Assembly (NCBI GenBank): GCA_029262275.1
Contig: JAJCZS010000029.1
Span: 186,001-250,000 of the forward strand
DNA: 64,000 nucleotides
From: Deltaproteobacteria bacterium
GTDB lineage: Bacteria; Desulfobacterota_D; UBA1144; Nemesobacterales; UBA2774
Direction: 5' to 3'
Positions 32,828-41,624 of the stretch are shown here, in pieces. Position 1 is the first letter of the stretch; each line of letters opens with the position of its first letter. A program made the position numbers and the translations under genes. The notes beneath the pieces were generated by a model that ran no database searches, was not told the origin of the DNA, and worked only from the letters and a program-made list of their open reading frames with translations.

Positions 32828-33112
32828 ATGAGAAACGCAATTCTAGCTATAGCAATAATTTTAATAGGTTTCAATGTAACCAGCTGTGCAGGTGGTAGCG
32901 GCGGCGGACCAGGTTATTTATTTCAGCTTATATTCATTGTTGTTCCTTTAGTTGGTTTAGGCATACTGCTCTTAAAGAGAACAGAAAGCGCTAATGATTC
33001 TCTTTATATTCTTGAAGGACAAATCAAGAGACTATCTGCAAAAATTGACGCTATTGAGGAAAAGCTGTCAGACTCAAAACCTAAAACGACAAAGAGGACA
33101 CCTAAAAAGTAG
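32828..33112 (+). CDS. Small membrane lipoprotein-like protein with coiled coil, 94 aa
   Basis: GGAGG precedes the ATG. Residues 1-19 form a signal with lipobox VTSC, a Gly-rich patch follows (AGGSGGGPGY), then a second hydrophobic helix (FQLIFIVVPLVGLGILLL) and a charged coiled coil (LEGQIKRLSAKIDAIEEKLS) with a Lys-rich tail. It could be a bitopic membrane protein with the coil in the cytoplasm. No family recognised. A strong terminator follows. Confidence 0.65.
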   Translation: MRNAILAIAIILIGFNVTSCAGGSGGGPGYLFQLIFIVVPLVGLGILLLKRTESANDSLYILEGQIKRLSAKIDAIEEKLSDSKPKTTKRTPKK

Positions 33113-33134
33113 CTTTTTTTTAATAAAATTTAAT

Positions 33135-33180
33135 GAGCATACGGGGTCCATATTACCAATAAACCTCGTATGCTCTTATT
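33135..33180. terminator. Bidirectional terminator
   Basis: GAGCATACGGGG (33135-33146) pairs with CCTCGTATGCTC (33164-33175), 12 bp with one G-U, followed by TTATTTTT on plus and flanked by a T-rich run on minus. It lies between convergent genes; its right arm codes the last residues of the 33153 gene. Confidence 0.75.
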
Positions 33181-33587
33181 TTTACTGTTTTTTCATTATC
33201 GCTAATTACGATATTTATCACCTCAGACTCATCACTATTCAATGCTGAGTATTCTCCTTCAACAATTTGTTTTTCTTGGATAACAAACCCCTGTTTGTTG
33301 AGTTCATTTGATAGAGTTGTATGAACTGCATCATAGTCCAAACGTGTTTCATAAGTCACACCGTTGTAACCAGGATGAACATCAATTGGAATACTGTAAT
33401 ATTTTGGATCCGAGACAGAATCAATAATTGGGAAGTCTCTTATCGTTTTAGGAATATAAATGTAATAGCTTAAAGAGCCTTTCTTAATATCATACTGGGT
33501 TTCAAATAACGTTGAGCAAGTGTAAAAAGTTACACCAGTCATTACTATCACAAAAAGAATTAATACTATAGTGACCAGTTTTCTCAT
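33153..33587 (-). CDS. Membrane-anchored hypothetical protein, 144 aa
   Basis: An N-terminal membrane segment (LVTIVLILFVIVMTGVTFY) and about 115 extracytoplasmic residues, hydrophilic, with one Cys just after the membrane. No recognisable domain. It lies 16 bases after the NUDIX stop and probably ends a three-gene unit (enoyl-CoA hydratase, NUDIX, this gene). No ribosome site is visible at its ATG. Confidence 0.6.
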   Translation of the reverse strand: MRKLVTIVLILFVIVMTGVTFYTCSTLFETQYDIKKGSLSYYIYIPKTIRDFPIIDSVSDPKYYSIPIDVHPGYNGVTYETRLDYDAVHTTLSNELNKQGFVIQEKQIVEGEYSALNSDESEVINIVISDNEKTVKIRAYEVYW

Positions 33588-33603
33588 AAGAACAAAGTGA
33601 TTA

Positions 33604-34146
33604 CTATTTATTTTCGTACAGGCTGTGGTAGTAAAATGCAGCTACAACAAGGCTGTGTGTGATTTTTCCTTCAGTTACTAAAGCAGGTATATCAGATAGT
33701 AGTTTGGTATAAGTTTCAATATATTCAGTAGTGTCAAAATTGGTATCTCCAACCTTCTTACAGTTTGTTACTAAAAACATGTGGCATTTATTATTTTGCA
33801 TAGCTGGATTTGGATAAACCTCTCCTATTTTAACCCAGTTCTCTCCTGCATAACCGGTCTCCTCTAAAAGCTCTCTTTTGGCAGTCTCCATTGGTTCTTC
33901 TCCCGGATCTACCATCCCCCCCGGGATCTCGACAGTAACCGACTCGCTTCCGTGTCTATATTGTTCTATAAGTACAACTTCATCATTCTCCGTAATTGCC
34001 ACCACATTGATCCAATCTGGAGCCTCAACAATATAGAAGTCATATTCGCTGGCATTTATTGGAGATACACAGGTGTCAGTTCTCACAGAAAAAATCTTAT
34101 TTGATAGAATATCTTCAGATTTAACTATATCCCATTTTTTAATCAT
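33604..34146 (-). CDS. NUDIX hydrolase (ADP-ribose pyrophosphatase-like)
   Basis: 180 residues. The Nudix box is complete: GGMVDPGEEPMETAKREL then LEETGY, with the RE-x2-EE-x-G metal-binding core. VVAITENDEVVLIEQYRHGSESVTVEIPGG upstream is typical of ADP-sugar pyrophosphatases. It likely clears ADP-ribose or a similar nucleoside diphosphate. AGAGGA before the ATG. It lies 28 bases after the enoyl-CoA hydratase start-to-stop unit. Confidence 0.9.
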   Translation of the reverse strand: MIKKWDIVKSEDILSNKIFSVRTDTCVSPINASEYDFYIVEAPDWINVVAITENDEVVLIEQYRHGSESVTVEIPGGMVDPGEEPMETAKRELLEETGYAGENWVKIGEVYPNPAMQNNKCHMFLVTNCKKVGDTNFDTTEYIETYTKLLSDIPALVTEGKITHSLVVAAFYYHSLYENK

Positions 34147-34174
34147 ATTAGTCCTCTTTAGTAAGTTGAATTTT

Positions 34175-34927
34175 TCAGCCTCTTATTTCAATCTTTGCCA
34201 GCTGTTCACGTGTAGAGTCAGAGTACCAGATATCTACAAACTCTGAAATCGATCTACTCTCATCACTCTCTATTTTTGCTAATGTATCTAATTTAAAAAG
34301 CCTCTTAATACTAGCAAAAGCAGCAAGGTCCTTTTTGGCAAAATCCTCGGCTACTTCTGCTATGGCTTTGTGAAATTGATCTTCGCTGGCAACTCTGTCG
34401 ATCATACCTAGGGAATGCGCTTGCTCTGCAGAATGCATTTTGCCCGAGTAGATTATTTGCTCAGTCTTTTTGGTTCCTACGGCATATTTTAGAGTCTCTG
34501 TAACACAAGAGAACAAGCTTGAACCAAAGGTCATTTCATTTAATGCAATTTTAGGCTTTCCAGAAATCATAACTCTGTAGTCGCAGGCCATTGCTAGAAC
34601 GCATCCTCCGGCCACAGTGTGTCCGTTCAAAGCAGCTATAACAGGCTTTGGGAACATAAATATAGTTTTAACTAACTCTGAGTATCTGAGAACATAACGT
34701 TGAAAGGAATCCCTCGGATATGACATAAACCCCGGCACGTCAAAGCCAAAAGAGAAGAAGCTCTCCTGCCCTGTTAAGACAACAGCACTGACATTATCAG
34801 CATCTCGGACATCCTCGAAAGTTTCTTGTAATTTATCCACTACTGCGTCATTTAGAGCGTTTACTTTTGGTCTATTTAATGTAATAGTAGCTATTTTTTG
34901 ATTAATTTTAAGCTTAACAAGGCACAT
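34175..34927 (-). CDS. Enoyl-CoA hydratase/isomerase family protein
   Basis: 250 residues. ATITLNRPKVNALNDAVVDKL, ESFFSFGFDVPGF and FPKPVIAALNGHTVAGGCVLAMACDYRVM form the crotonase fold and oxyanion hole. The catalytic Glu pair of true hydratases is not clearly conserved (NEMTFGSSLFSC, then GTKKTEQIIYSG), so isomerase or other crotonase activity is possible. GGAGGGAGG directly precedes the ATG. Confidence 0.88.
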   Translation of the reverse strand: MCLVKLKINQKIATITLNRPKVNALNDAVVDKLQETFEDVRDADNVSAVVLTGQESFFSFGFDVPGFMSYPRDSFQRYVLRYSELVKTIFMFPKPVIAALNGHTVAGGCVLAMACDYRVMISGKPKIALNEMTFGSSLFSCVTETLKYAVGTKKTEQIIYSGKMHSAEQAHSLGMIDRVASEDQFHKAIAEVAEDFAKKDLAAFASIKRLFKLDTLAKIESDESRSISEFVDIWYSDSTREQLAKIEIRG

Positions 34928-35059
34928 TCCTCCCTCCCTAAAAACATTTTAAATCATTATCACATCCACTATAGAATTCTGCAAGAAATATCACTATACA
35001 AAACCAATAATACAGTTAGAATATGACTATTAAATCACCTTAGTATTGGAGGCTCTCAA

Positions 35060-35446
35060 ATGAACAAACTCTTAACAACCACTTTACTATTAGCTTTAAC
35101 AATAGGGGCTACGGCATCTATTAGCTTTGCGGAGAATAAGGGTAATGCAGCAGAGGGTAAGACACAGTATGAGAATATATGCGCTGCTTGTCACGGACCA
35201 GGAGGTAAAGGCGATGGTGTAGCATCTGCAGCACTTGACCCAAAACCAAGAGATCTAAGTGACGCCTCATACGTCTCCACACTAAGCAATGAACATCTCT
35301 ATAAAGTCATTAACGAAGGCGGGGCTGCCGTAGGACTATCCCCAATGATGGCCGCATGGGGCGGAGTTCTCTCTGAACAGCAAACATGGGACGTAATAGC
35401 ATATATTCATGAGGATCTATGCAAGTGCGAATATAAGGGTGAATAA
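35060..35446 (+). CDS. Periplasmic monohaem cytochrome c
   Basis: 128 residues. Signal peptide ending ISFAEN, one CAACH haem site within YENICAACHGPGGKGDG, and distal Met in LSPMMAAWGG. This is class I cytochrome c, a small periplasmic electron carrier. A C-terminal Cys pair (EDLCKCEYKGE) is an unusual addition. A lipoprotein gene follows after 6 bases. GGAGG 8 bases before the ATG. Confidence 0.92.
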   Translation: MNKLLTTTLLLALTIGATASISFAENKGNAAEGKTQYENICAACHGPGGKGDGVASAALDPKPRDLSDASYVSTLSNEHLYKVINEGGAAVGLSPMMAAWGGVLSEQQTWDVIAYIHEDLCKCEYKGE

Positions 35447-35452
35447 GAAATT

Positions 35453-35650
35453 ATGATAAAAAACACAAGAAACTATATTAAAATTTTTAGCTTGATGATT
35501 ATACTGGTAGCAGTATTCTCAACCGGCTGCTCTTGGCTAAGTCCGGGATCAGTTGAAGATCCTGGAGAAGCTGTTGGTGCACCTACAATGCCTGAGAATA
35601 TAAGAGAAGGATATGAAGAAGGTGCTCAGTACCCAGAAGAAAGCTTTTAA
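35453..35650 (+). CDS. Small lipoprotein, 65 aa
   Basis: Signal with lipobox STGC (LMIILVAVFSTGCSW), then about 38 residues, acidic and rich in Pro and Glu. Six bases after the cytochrome c gene, likely in one operon, so it may help anchor or accompany the cytochrome. No family recognised. Confidence 0.68.
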   Translation: MIKNTRNYIKIFSLMIILVAVFSTGCSWLSPGSVEDPGEAVGAPTMPENIREGYEEGAQYPEESF

Positions 35651-35755
35651 ACTTGTAAACTTCTAATAAGTACTTTTAATAAGAGTTGTTGTCTTTATTT
35701 TTGAACAATTCCATCTAAATGTTACAATCTTTGTCTCATTTTTGAAGGTTTTGCT

Positions 35756-35847
35756 GGAGAGGTGACCGAGTGGCCGAAGGTGCTCGCCTGGAAAGCGTGT
35801 AGGGGGTTCACGCTCCCTCGAGGGTTCGAATCCCTCCCTCTCCGCCA
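35756..35847 (+). tRNA. tRNA-Ser (GGA anticodon), CCA encoded
   Basis: Class II tRNA with acceptor GGAGAGG/CCTCTCC, loop CTGGAAA (anticodon GGA), long variable arm (GGGGTTCACGCTCCC region) and T-arm GAGGG-TTCGAAT-CCCTC, discriminator G and CCA. One U-U mismatch in the anticodon stem. The CCA starts a 20-bp tandem duplication. Confidence 0.95.
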
Positions 35848-35884
35848 GATTTAAGCGTTAATTTCCAGATTTAAGTGTTAATTT
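35845..35884 (+). repeat. 20-bp tandem duplication at the tRNA-Ser 3' end
   Basis: CCAGATTTAAGCGTTAATTT (35845-35864) is followed at once by CCAGATTTAAGTGTTAATTT (35865-35884), one mismatch. The first copy begins with the tRNA CCA. Confidence 0.85.
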
Positions 35885-35947
35885 ATAGAGTAAATGCTCG
35901 CATATTGTATAATATGTTTTTGAAATCATATTATAGGAAATAAACTT

Positions 35948-36055
35948 CTGGTTAGCCAGGCCCGTACGGCAAGAGATTGTGAAATCCGCCAGGCCTGGAA
36001 GGGAGCAACGGTAGCAAACCCTCGCGCGCGTTGCGGGTACCTGGCTAACTGGTTT
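35948..36055 (+). ncRNA. ffs: Signal recognition particle RNA, small bacterial type
   Basis: GTTAGCCAGG (35951-35960) closes with CCTGGCTAAC (36040-36049). The apical part carries the SRP domain IV core: CAGGCCTGGAAGGGAGCAAC, with GGAA tetraloop and AGCA / GGTAGC internal loop that bind Ffh. About 105 bases, no Alu domain. Its place directly before dnaX is seen in many bacteria. It guides membrane and exported proteins to the translocon. Confidence 0.93.
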
Positions 36056-36066
36056 TAAGGTGAGAA

Positions 36067-37746
36067 ATGTCCTACGTAGTTCTGGCTAGAAAGTGGAGAC
36101 CCAAGACTTTTGATGACCTAATAGGTCAGGACTATATAACCCAAACCCTTAAAAACGCAATATCTACCGGCAGAATAGCCCACGCATTCATATTATCAGG
36201 ACCTAGAGGAGTTGGAAAAACCTCTACAGCTAGAATAGTAGCCAAAGCTGTAAACTGTATAAATGGTCCCACTCCTGATCCATGCTCGACTTGCTCGTTC
36301 TGCACTGAAATATCCGAGGGAAAATCTCTTGATGTAATGGAAATAGACGCTGCTTCCCACACCGGAGTAAACGATGTAAGAGAGATTATAGAGAATATCA
36401 AATACCTTCCCGCATCGGGGAAAAACAAGATATACATTATTGATGAAGCTCATATGCTATCTCAATCAGCATTCAACGCTCTTTTGAAAACTCTAGAAGA
36501 GCCCCCTCCTAATGTATTGTTTATTCTGGCTACAACAGAAGTGCACAAGATACCTGTAACAATTCTATCTAGGTGTCAAAGATATGACTTTAAAAAAGTA
36601 TCTGTTGATAAAATCAAGGAGCAGCTTGCCTTTATTACAGCAAAAGAAGAAATAGAAATAGATGATGAAACACTATATGTTATAGCTCAGGAAGCTGACG
36701 GAAGCCTGCGTGATTCGCTGAGCTTAATGGATCAGCTAATCGCAACCTTCGGCAGTAATATCAAGCACGAAGATGCTCTAAATATTCTTGGAATATTAGA
36801 TCGGCATCTAATCAAAACCGCCCTTGAAGGCATTGTAAACAAAGATCCCAGATTTTGTATAAATGTATTGAACCAAGCTATAGAAAAGGGAATAAGCCCT
36901 AAACGGTTTGCAGAAGACCTGCTTAGGACGCTGCGGTATGCACTTCTCATTAAAACTTGCGGAAAAGATTTAATAACCGAGCTCTCTGAAGAAGATAAAA
37001 CATCTATCGACAACTTATTAAAGGACGTAAGCACCGAGACACTAGAGTCTTTATTTAATCTTATGCTAGAAGGAACTGAGAATATACAGAGATCCTTTTA
37101 CCCTCAGATGGCTCTCGAATTAATACTAATAAAGCTCTCAACTCTAGAAAATATTGTTCCGCTTGAAGACATAATTAAAAAGCTAGACAACTTAAGTAAA
37201 AGAGCAGGAACTACTGAGAAATCAAGTGGTCGTTTTGATGAACCTACTCACTCTTATAAATCTGCCCCCACTCCTAAACAAGCACCCAAAAAGCTAGAGA
37301 CCGAAACGACAACAAAGATTGAGACAAAAGAAGCTGAGGCTCCGCAAGTCAAGACAAGCCCACCCGGCAGCAAATCAATGGAAGACTTTATTCAATTTGT
37401 AAAATCTACAAAGCCCGTTATTGGGAGAAGGCTAGAGCAGGTTAACAACCTAACTATTGATAGTTCAGTCATACAAATTGTCTGTGAAGCTGATTCAGCA
37501 CCTCTTGATTACCTAAAAAGAAAGGAGACACAAATCACACTGAACACTCTAATTAAAGAGTTCTTCAGTGAAGATATGAGATTGCAAATTGAAGAGGTCA
37601 AGGGTAAGGCTCCTGGGAACAATAAAACCAAAGTAGAACAAAAAGCTGAGAAGAAAGAAAAGATAAAAAATGACCCTGTTTTAAAAGAAGCTTTAGATAT
37701 TTTCGGTGGCAGGGTTATAAGTATAAAACCTAATAACAAGGAGTAG
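36067..37746 (+). CDS. dnaX: DNA polymerase III subunit gamma/tau
   Basis: 559 residues. AAA+ clamp-loader ATPase: Walker A GPRGVGKTSTARIVAKAVNC, four-Cys zinc module (NC...PDPCSTCSFC), Walker B IYIIDEAHMLSQSAFNALLKTLEEPP and sensor ILSRCQRYDF. Residues about 390-450 form a Lys/Glu/Pro-rich linker before a C-terminal tau-like domain. No convincing -1 frameshift site is seen in the linker. AAGGTGAG serves as ribosome site. First of the dnaX-ybaB-recR operon. Confidence 0.95.
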   Translation: MSYVVLARKWRPKTFDDLIGQDYITQTLKNAISTGRIAHAFILSGPRGVGKTSTARIVAKAVNCINGPTPDPCSTCSFCTEISEGKSLDVMEIDAASHTGVNDVREIIENIKYLPASGKNKIYIIDEAHMLSQSAFNALLKTLEEPPPNVLFILATTEVHKIPVTILSRCQRYDFKKVSVDKIKEQLAFITAKEEIEIDDETLYVIAQEADGSLRDSLSLMDQLIATFGSNIKHEDALNILGILDRHLIKTALEGIVNKDPRFCINVLNQAIEKGISPKRFAEDLLRTLRYALLIKTCGKDLITELSEEDKTSIDNLLKDVSTETLESLFNLMLEGTENIQRSFYPQMALELILIKLSTLENIVPLEDIIKKLDNLSKRAGTTEKSSGRFDEPTHSYKSAPTPKQAPKKLETETTTKIETKEAEAPQVKTSPPGSKSMEDFIQFVKSTKPVIGRRLEQVNNLTIDSSVIQIVCEADSAPLDYLKRKETQITLNTLIKEFFSEDMRLQIEEVKGKAPGNNKTKVEQKAEKKEKIKNDPVLKEALDIFGGRVISIKPNNKE

Positions 37747-37750
37747 CGAT

Positions 37751-38080
37751 ATGAAATTTGGCGGCGGTGGTAATATGAAGAATTTAATGAAGCAGGCCAA
37801 CCAGATGAAGGAGAAAATGGATAAACTTCAGGCAGAGGCTGGAGAAAAAGTCGTTGAGGCAACCTCCGGTGGTGGAATGGTAACGGTTGAGGCTAAGGCT
37901 AAGGGAGAGGTAATATCCATTAAAATTGAGCCTGAGATAGTCCAGGACAGTGATATTGATATGCTTCAAGACTTAATCACTGCAGCTGTTAACGAAGCAC
38001 TTAAGCGTGGTCAAGATATCATGCAGGATGAGGTATCAAAGGCTGCAGGCGGTATGGGTATTCCTCCCGGGCTGCTTTAA
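37751..38080 (+). CDS. YbaB/EbfC nucleoid-associated protein
   Basis: 109 residues. NMKNLMKQANQMKEKMDKLQAEAGEKVVEATSGGGMVTVEAKAKGEVISIKIEP is the diagnostic core. Forms DNA-binding dimers. Four bases after dnaX and three before recR, the conserved order dnaX-ybaB-recR. Confidence 0.95.
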   Translation: MKFGGGGNMKNLMKQANQMKEKMDKLQAEAGEKVVEATSGGGMVTVEAKAKGEVISIKIEPEIVQDSDIDMLQDLITAAVNEALKRGQDIMQDEVSKAAGGMGIPPGLL

Positions 38081-38083
38081 AAT

Positions 38084-38689
38084 ATGAGAAGATCAGGACT
38101 TCCAGAATCAATCTCTAGACTTATTGGTGAATTAGCCAAACTGCCTGGTATTGGAGAGAAAAACGCCACTAGGCTTGCTTTTCACATTTTTAGGTCACCT
38201 AAGATATATTCCGAGAACCTGGCTCAAGCAATTCTTGAGACTAAAACCAAAGTCATACTATGTGACACTTGTTTTAACTTTGCCTCAGAATCCCCATGCT
38301 ATATATGCTCTAATACGGACAGAGGCAATTCCTCAATTTGTGTTGTTGAAGAGCCACTGGACCAGTTGGCAATAGAAAAAAGCAAGGAATTTAGTGGGAG
38401 ATATCACATTTTGCACGGTGTAATTTCTCCAATGGATGGTGTAGGGCCTGAGGATTTAAGGATTAAGGAGCTCATTACAAGACTGGAGCAAGAAAATATA
38501 AAAGAGGTGATAGTTGCCACAAACCCCAGCGTTGAGGGAGAAGCAACGTCACTTTATCTATCAAAATTAATAAAACCGCTAGGAATTGAAGTTAGTCGAA
38601 TTGCATATGGTGTACCTATGGGTGGGGACATTGAATATATAGATGAAATCACACTTGGCAAAGCAATTCGTGATAGGAAATTCATTTAG
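38084..38689 (+). CDS. recR: Recombination mediator protein RecR
   Basis: 201 residues. ISRLIGELAKLPGIGEKNATRLAFHI (HhH motif), zinc finger CDTCFNFASESPCYIC, Toprim ICVVEEPLDQLAIE with YHILHGVISPMDGVGPEDL, and C-terminal ISRIAYGVPMGGDIEYIDEITLGKA. With RecF (10918) and RecO it loads RecA on single-stranded DNA. Confidence 0.96.
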   Translation: MRRSGLPESISRLIGELAKLPGIGEKNATRLAFHIFRSPKIYSENLAQAILETKTKVILCDTCFNFASESPCYICSNTDRGNSSICVVEEPLDQLAIEKSKEFSGRYHILHGVISPMDGVGPEDLRIKELITRLEQENIKEVIVATNPSVEGEATSLYLSKLIKPLGIEVSRIAYGVPMGGDIEYIDEITLGKAIRDRKFI

Positions 38690-38715
38690 AATGAAAAATT
38701 GTTATGGAGAATAGC

Positions 38716-39162
38716 ATGGTAAGGATTGGAAGAGCATTTAACGAGCTTAATTTAGGTGACATTTTATCTGAGAAAATGACTATAACAGAGACACATGTTG
38801 TTAGAGCAGCAGGTCTCTTCAATGATTACAACGCACTTCATACAAATGAGCTCGACATGAAGAACTCTAGGTTTGGCAAGAGAATAGTCCACGGGGCACT
38901 TATGTTCAGCTTAATAGTTGGAGTCTACAGTAAGGCTTTCCATGATACTGACATTTCAACGGTTGAAGCATCTATAAAATTTACAGCTCCAGTTTATATA
39001 GACGACACAGTCACTATGGAATGGACAGTGACAGAGCTTGATGAAAAACCAAAACTAAACGGTGGGCTTGTTACTCTTTCAGGAGAGATAAGAAATACTG
39101 AAGGTACTGTGCAGGCTACACTGGCAGCTAAAATCCTAGTAGGAAATGAAGTTGTTTTTTAG
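38716..39162 (+). CDS. MaoC-like hotdog dehydratase
   Basis: 148 residues from the ATG at 38716, preferred because GGAG lies 6 bases upstream; an ATG four codons earlier overlaps that site. FNDYNALHTNEL...RIVHGALMFSLIVGVYSK is the (R)-specific enoyl-CoA hydratase motif with catalytic Asp/His. It likely hydrates enoyl-CoA in fatty-acid metabolism. Follows the recR gene by a short gap. Confidence 0.87.
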   Translation: MVRIGRAFNELNLGDILSEKMTITETHVVRAAGLFNDYNALHTNELDMKNSRFGKRIVHGALMFSLIVGVYSKAFHDTDISTVEASIKFTAPVYIDDTVTMEWTVTELDEKPKLNGGLVTLSGEIRNTEGTVQATLAAKILVGNEVVF

Positions 39163-39205
39163 TTTATGGATTATATGATTCTAATTAGTACTATGGGAGG
39201 CATAA

Positions 39206-39589
39206 ATGCGCTTTTTACATACAATGATAAGAGTTGGAGACCTGGATAAATCAATTAAATTCTACACTGAAGTGCTTGGACTTAAATTCCACAGACAAAC
39301 AGAATACCCTGAGGGAAAATTCACGCTGGCATTCCTAGGATATGGGGATGACACCGAGCCATTTTTAGAACTAACTCACAATTGGGAAACAGATAGTTAT
39401 GACCTAGGAAACGCATATGGTCATATGGCATTTGGTGTTGAAGATATTTATGCCACATGTGAGAAAATTGAGGCACTTGGTGGTAAGATAATCCGCCCTC
39501 CTGGGCCAATGAAACATGGCACTACAGTAATTGCATTTATTGAGGATCCAGATAACTATAAAGTTGAATTGATTGAAAGAAAGGATTAG
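39206..39589 (+). CDS. gloA: Glyoxalase I-type VOC metalloenzyme
   Basis: 127 residues. [46 protein letters not shown] matches lactoylglutathione lyase; metal ligands His5, Glu about 57 (FLELTHNWE), His in [10 protein letters not shown] and Glu near the end (YKVELIERK). It isomerises the methylglyoxal-glutathione adduct. Ends 4 bases from the convergent rarA gene. Confidence 0.9.
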   Translation: MRFLHTMIRVGDLDKSIKFYTEVLGLKFHRQTEYPEGKFTLAFLGYGDDTEPFLELTHNWETDSYDLGNAYGHMAFGVEDIYATCEKIEALGGKIIRPPGPMKHGTTVIAFIEDPDNYKVELIERKD

Positions 39590-39593
39590 ATGA

Positions 39594-40904
39594 CTAGTCT
39601 TTTTTCTGACGCTTTTTCCATTTACGGTCTAAGTATTTTTTAAGTGCAGCTTCCCTGCCGATTTCTGTAGGCTCATAGAAAATACTGTTTTTAATTTCCT
39701 CAGGTAAAAAATCCTGCTCTATGAAATGCTCATCGTAGTCATGAGAATATTTGTAGTGCTTCCCATACCCAATGTCTTTCATAAGCTGAGTAGGTGCAGG
39801 CCGCAAATGAAAGGGTATCTTCAAATTTGGCTGATTTCTTACTTCTGCCGTTGCTATTCCAATTGCTTTATATGAGGCGTTACTCTTGGGGCAGCTTGCT
39901 AAATATGTAGCTGCTTGTGCAAGAATTATGCTGGCTTCAGGCATACCTACATAATCTACCGCAGTGAATGTGGCTGTAGCCAAACTAAGTGAATAAGGCT
40001 CAGCATTTCCTATATCCTCTGACGCTAAAACTATTAACCTTCTGGCGATAAATTTTGGGTCTTCACCTGCTTCGAGCATGCGGGCTAGGTAATAGACCGC
40101 GGCATCAGGGTCACTACCCCGTACACTTTTAATAAAAGCTGAGATGGTGTTGTAGTGCTCCTCCCCTGCCCTATCATATCTGTAATTATGTGTTTGGTAT
40201 GCCTCACGAATGGTATCTCTTGTGATAATAGATTCTCTTAAATCACTGATATCGACCGCGACCTCAAGGGCATTTAACATTATGCGGGCATCCCCACCGC
40301 TTTGTCTGACAAGCTCTTCTTTAGCATCCGGATCAATTGCTACCTCACCAATTAAATCATCTTCGCTAAGCGCTTTATCCAATATTTTCTCAAGATCATC
40401 TTCAGTGAGGGCTTCTAACACATACACCCGGCATCTGGATAAGAGAGGTGAGATGACTTCAAAAGATGGGTTCTCTGTAGTGGCGCCAATAAGAACTAGA
40501 GTTCCATTCTCAACGCTTTTAAGAAGTGCTGCCTGCTGAGATTTATTAAAACGGTGAATCTCGTCAATAAAAAGTACAGTCCTCTTTCCCATACTAAGAG
40601 TATTCTCAGCTTCTGAGATAATTTCCCTTAGCTCTTTTACCCCAGAGGAGATCGCATTTATCTGTACAAACTCAGCATCTATTTTTGTAGCAAGCAGTCT
40701 TGCAAGTGTAGTTTTGCCGGTTCCTGGAGGTCCCCAATAGATCATTGAGCGGATATTCTTCCCGCTCAGCATTTTGCGGATTACTCCCTCTTCACCAAGT
40801 AGATGATCCTGTCCTACAAAATCATCGAACACTTTAGGGCGCATCCTCTCTGCTAGAGGTGCTGCACCTTCTGGAGGCTTAAAAAGTGAAGGCTCTTTTT
40901 CCAT
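39594..40904 (-). CDS. rarA: Replication-associated recombination protein RarA (MgsA)
   Basis: 436 residues. MRPKVFDDFVGQDHLLG, Walker [16 protein letters not shown], Walker B TVLFIDEIHRFNKSQQ, sensor GATTENPSFEV, and the C-terminal tetramerisation region IGIATAEVRNQPNLKIPFHLRPAPTQLM. An AAA+ ATPase related to clamp loaders that acts at stalled forks. Expressed alone on the minus strand. Confidence 0.95.
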   Translation of the reverse strand: MEKEPSLFKPPEGAAPLAERMRPKVFDDFVGQDHLLGEEGVIRKMLSGKNIRSMIYWGPPGTGKTTLARLLATKIDAEFVQINAISSGVKELREIISEAENTLSMGKRTVLFIDEIHRFNKSQQAALLKSVENGTLVLIGATTENPSFEVISPLLSRCRVYVLEALTEDDLEKILDKALSEDDLIGEVAIDPDAKEELVRQSGGDARIMLNALEVAVDISDLRESIITRDTIREAYQTHNYRYDRAGEEHYNTISAFIKSVRGSDPDAAVYYLARMLEAGEDPKFIARRLIVLASEDIGNAEPYSLSLATATFTAVDYVGMPEASIILAQAATYLASCPKSNASYKAIGIATAEVRNQPNLKIPFHLRPAPTQLMKDIGYGKHYKYSHDYDEHFIEQDFLPEEIKNSIFYEPTEIGREAALKKYLDRKWKKRQKKD

Positions 40905-40985
40905 AGATATAGAGATTAGAGGGTTAGATCAAATAAATCAATACGTATCATCCATGGTGCAATAGCGGTATTAACAAATTATAGC

Positions 40986-41531
40986 CTACTGCTGGTCTTT
41001 TAGGGCGAAGGAGAACATTATGAGTCCGAACCCATTGATAAGGAAGTAAATTCCAAACAGAAGGCCTATTATGAAGGCGCTGCTTTGGGGAAATTCGGCC
41101 CAGATCATTGCTCCTAAAATTACTGAGGCGATACCGCTTATAAGTAACCATATCCAGTTCTGTGCCGGTTTAACTTGAAAAGCGTTGATGATTTTGAAAA
41201 ATCCCTCAACAAATAGAAAAGCTGCTATAAGGAGAGTAAGTGCAATAATTCCTTCCTTGAGGTTTGTAACTAGGAGAAAGCCTACAATTAAATACAAAAT
41301 ACCGCTTAATAGTATTAGGACAAGATTTTTCCAATTCCCAGAGAAGAAAGCTCCAACTATAGAAACTATTCCAGCCACTACTAAGATATAGCCAATCAAT
41401 AGCTCAACAGCTACAGTGGCTGCCATGGGATAGCCAATAGCGACCCATCCAAAAATCACATATGCAATTCCTAATACAAGCAACCATCCCCTGTGTGCGC
41501 TCAAACGTCCTGCAATCGAAGTTCCACTCAT
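40986..41531 (-). CDS. HdeD/DUF308 family membrane protein
   Basis: 181 residues with six hydrophobic helices arranged as three similar hairpins. RGWLLVLGIAYVIFGWVAIGYP and LLISGIASVILGAMIWAEFP repeat the G(I/L)-x-x-(I/V)-x-G pattern of HdeD. Implicated in acid resistance in enterics; the role here is inferred only. GGAG before the ATG. Upstream is the K+/H+ antiporter gene. Confidence 0.87.
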   Translation of the reverse strand: MSGTSIAGRLSAHRGWLLVLGIAYVIFGWVAIGYPMAATVAVELLIGYILVVAGIVSIVGAFFSGNWKNLVLILLSGILYLIVGFLLVTNLKEGIIALTLLIAAFLFVEGFFKIINAFQVKPAQNWIWLLISGIASVILGAMIWAEFPQSSAFIIGLLFGIYFLINGFGLIMFSFALKDQQ

Positions 41532-41624
41532 TTAAAATTTCTCCTCTATATAATCTAGAATTGTTGATTTCTTATTTACCCTACTGCCGTCGCTACATAG
41601 TATATCATTATTTTCCTTATGTAA

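Noticed and set aside
37265-37290. dnaX frameshift site
   Set aside because: The run CCCAAAAAGC has five A and does not form the A-AAA-AAG heptamer in frame, and no stem-loop follows; gamma production by frameshifting is not supported.
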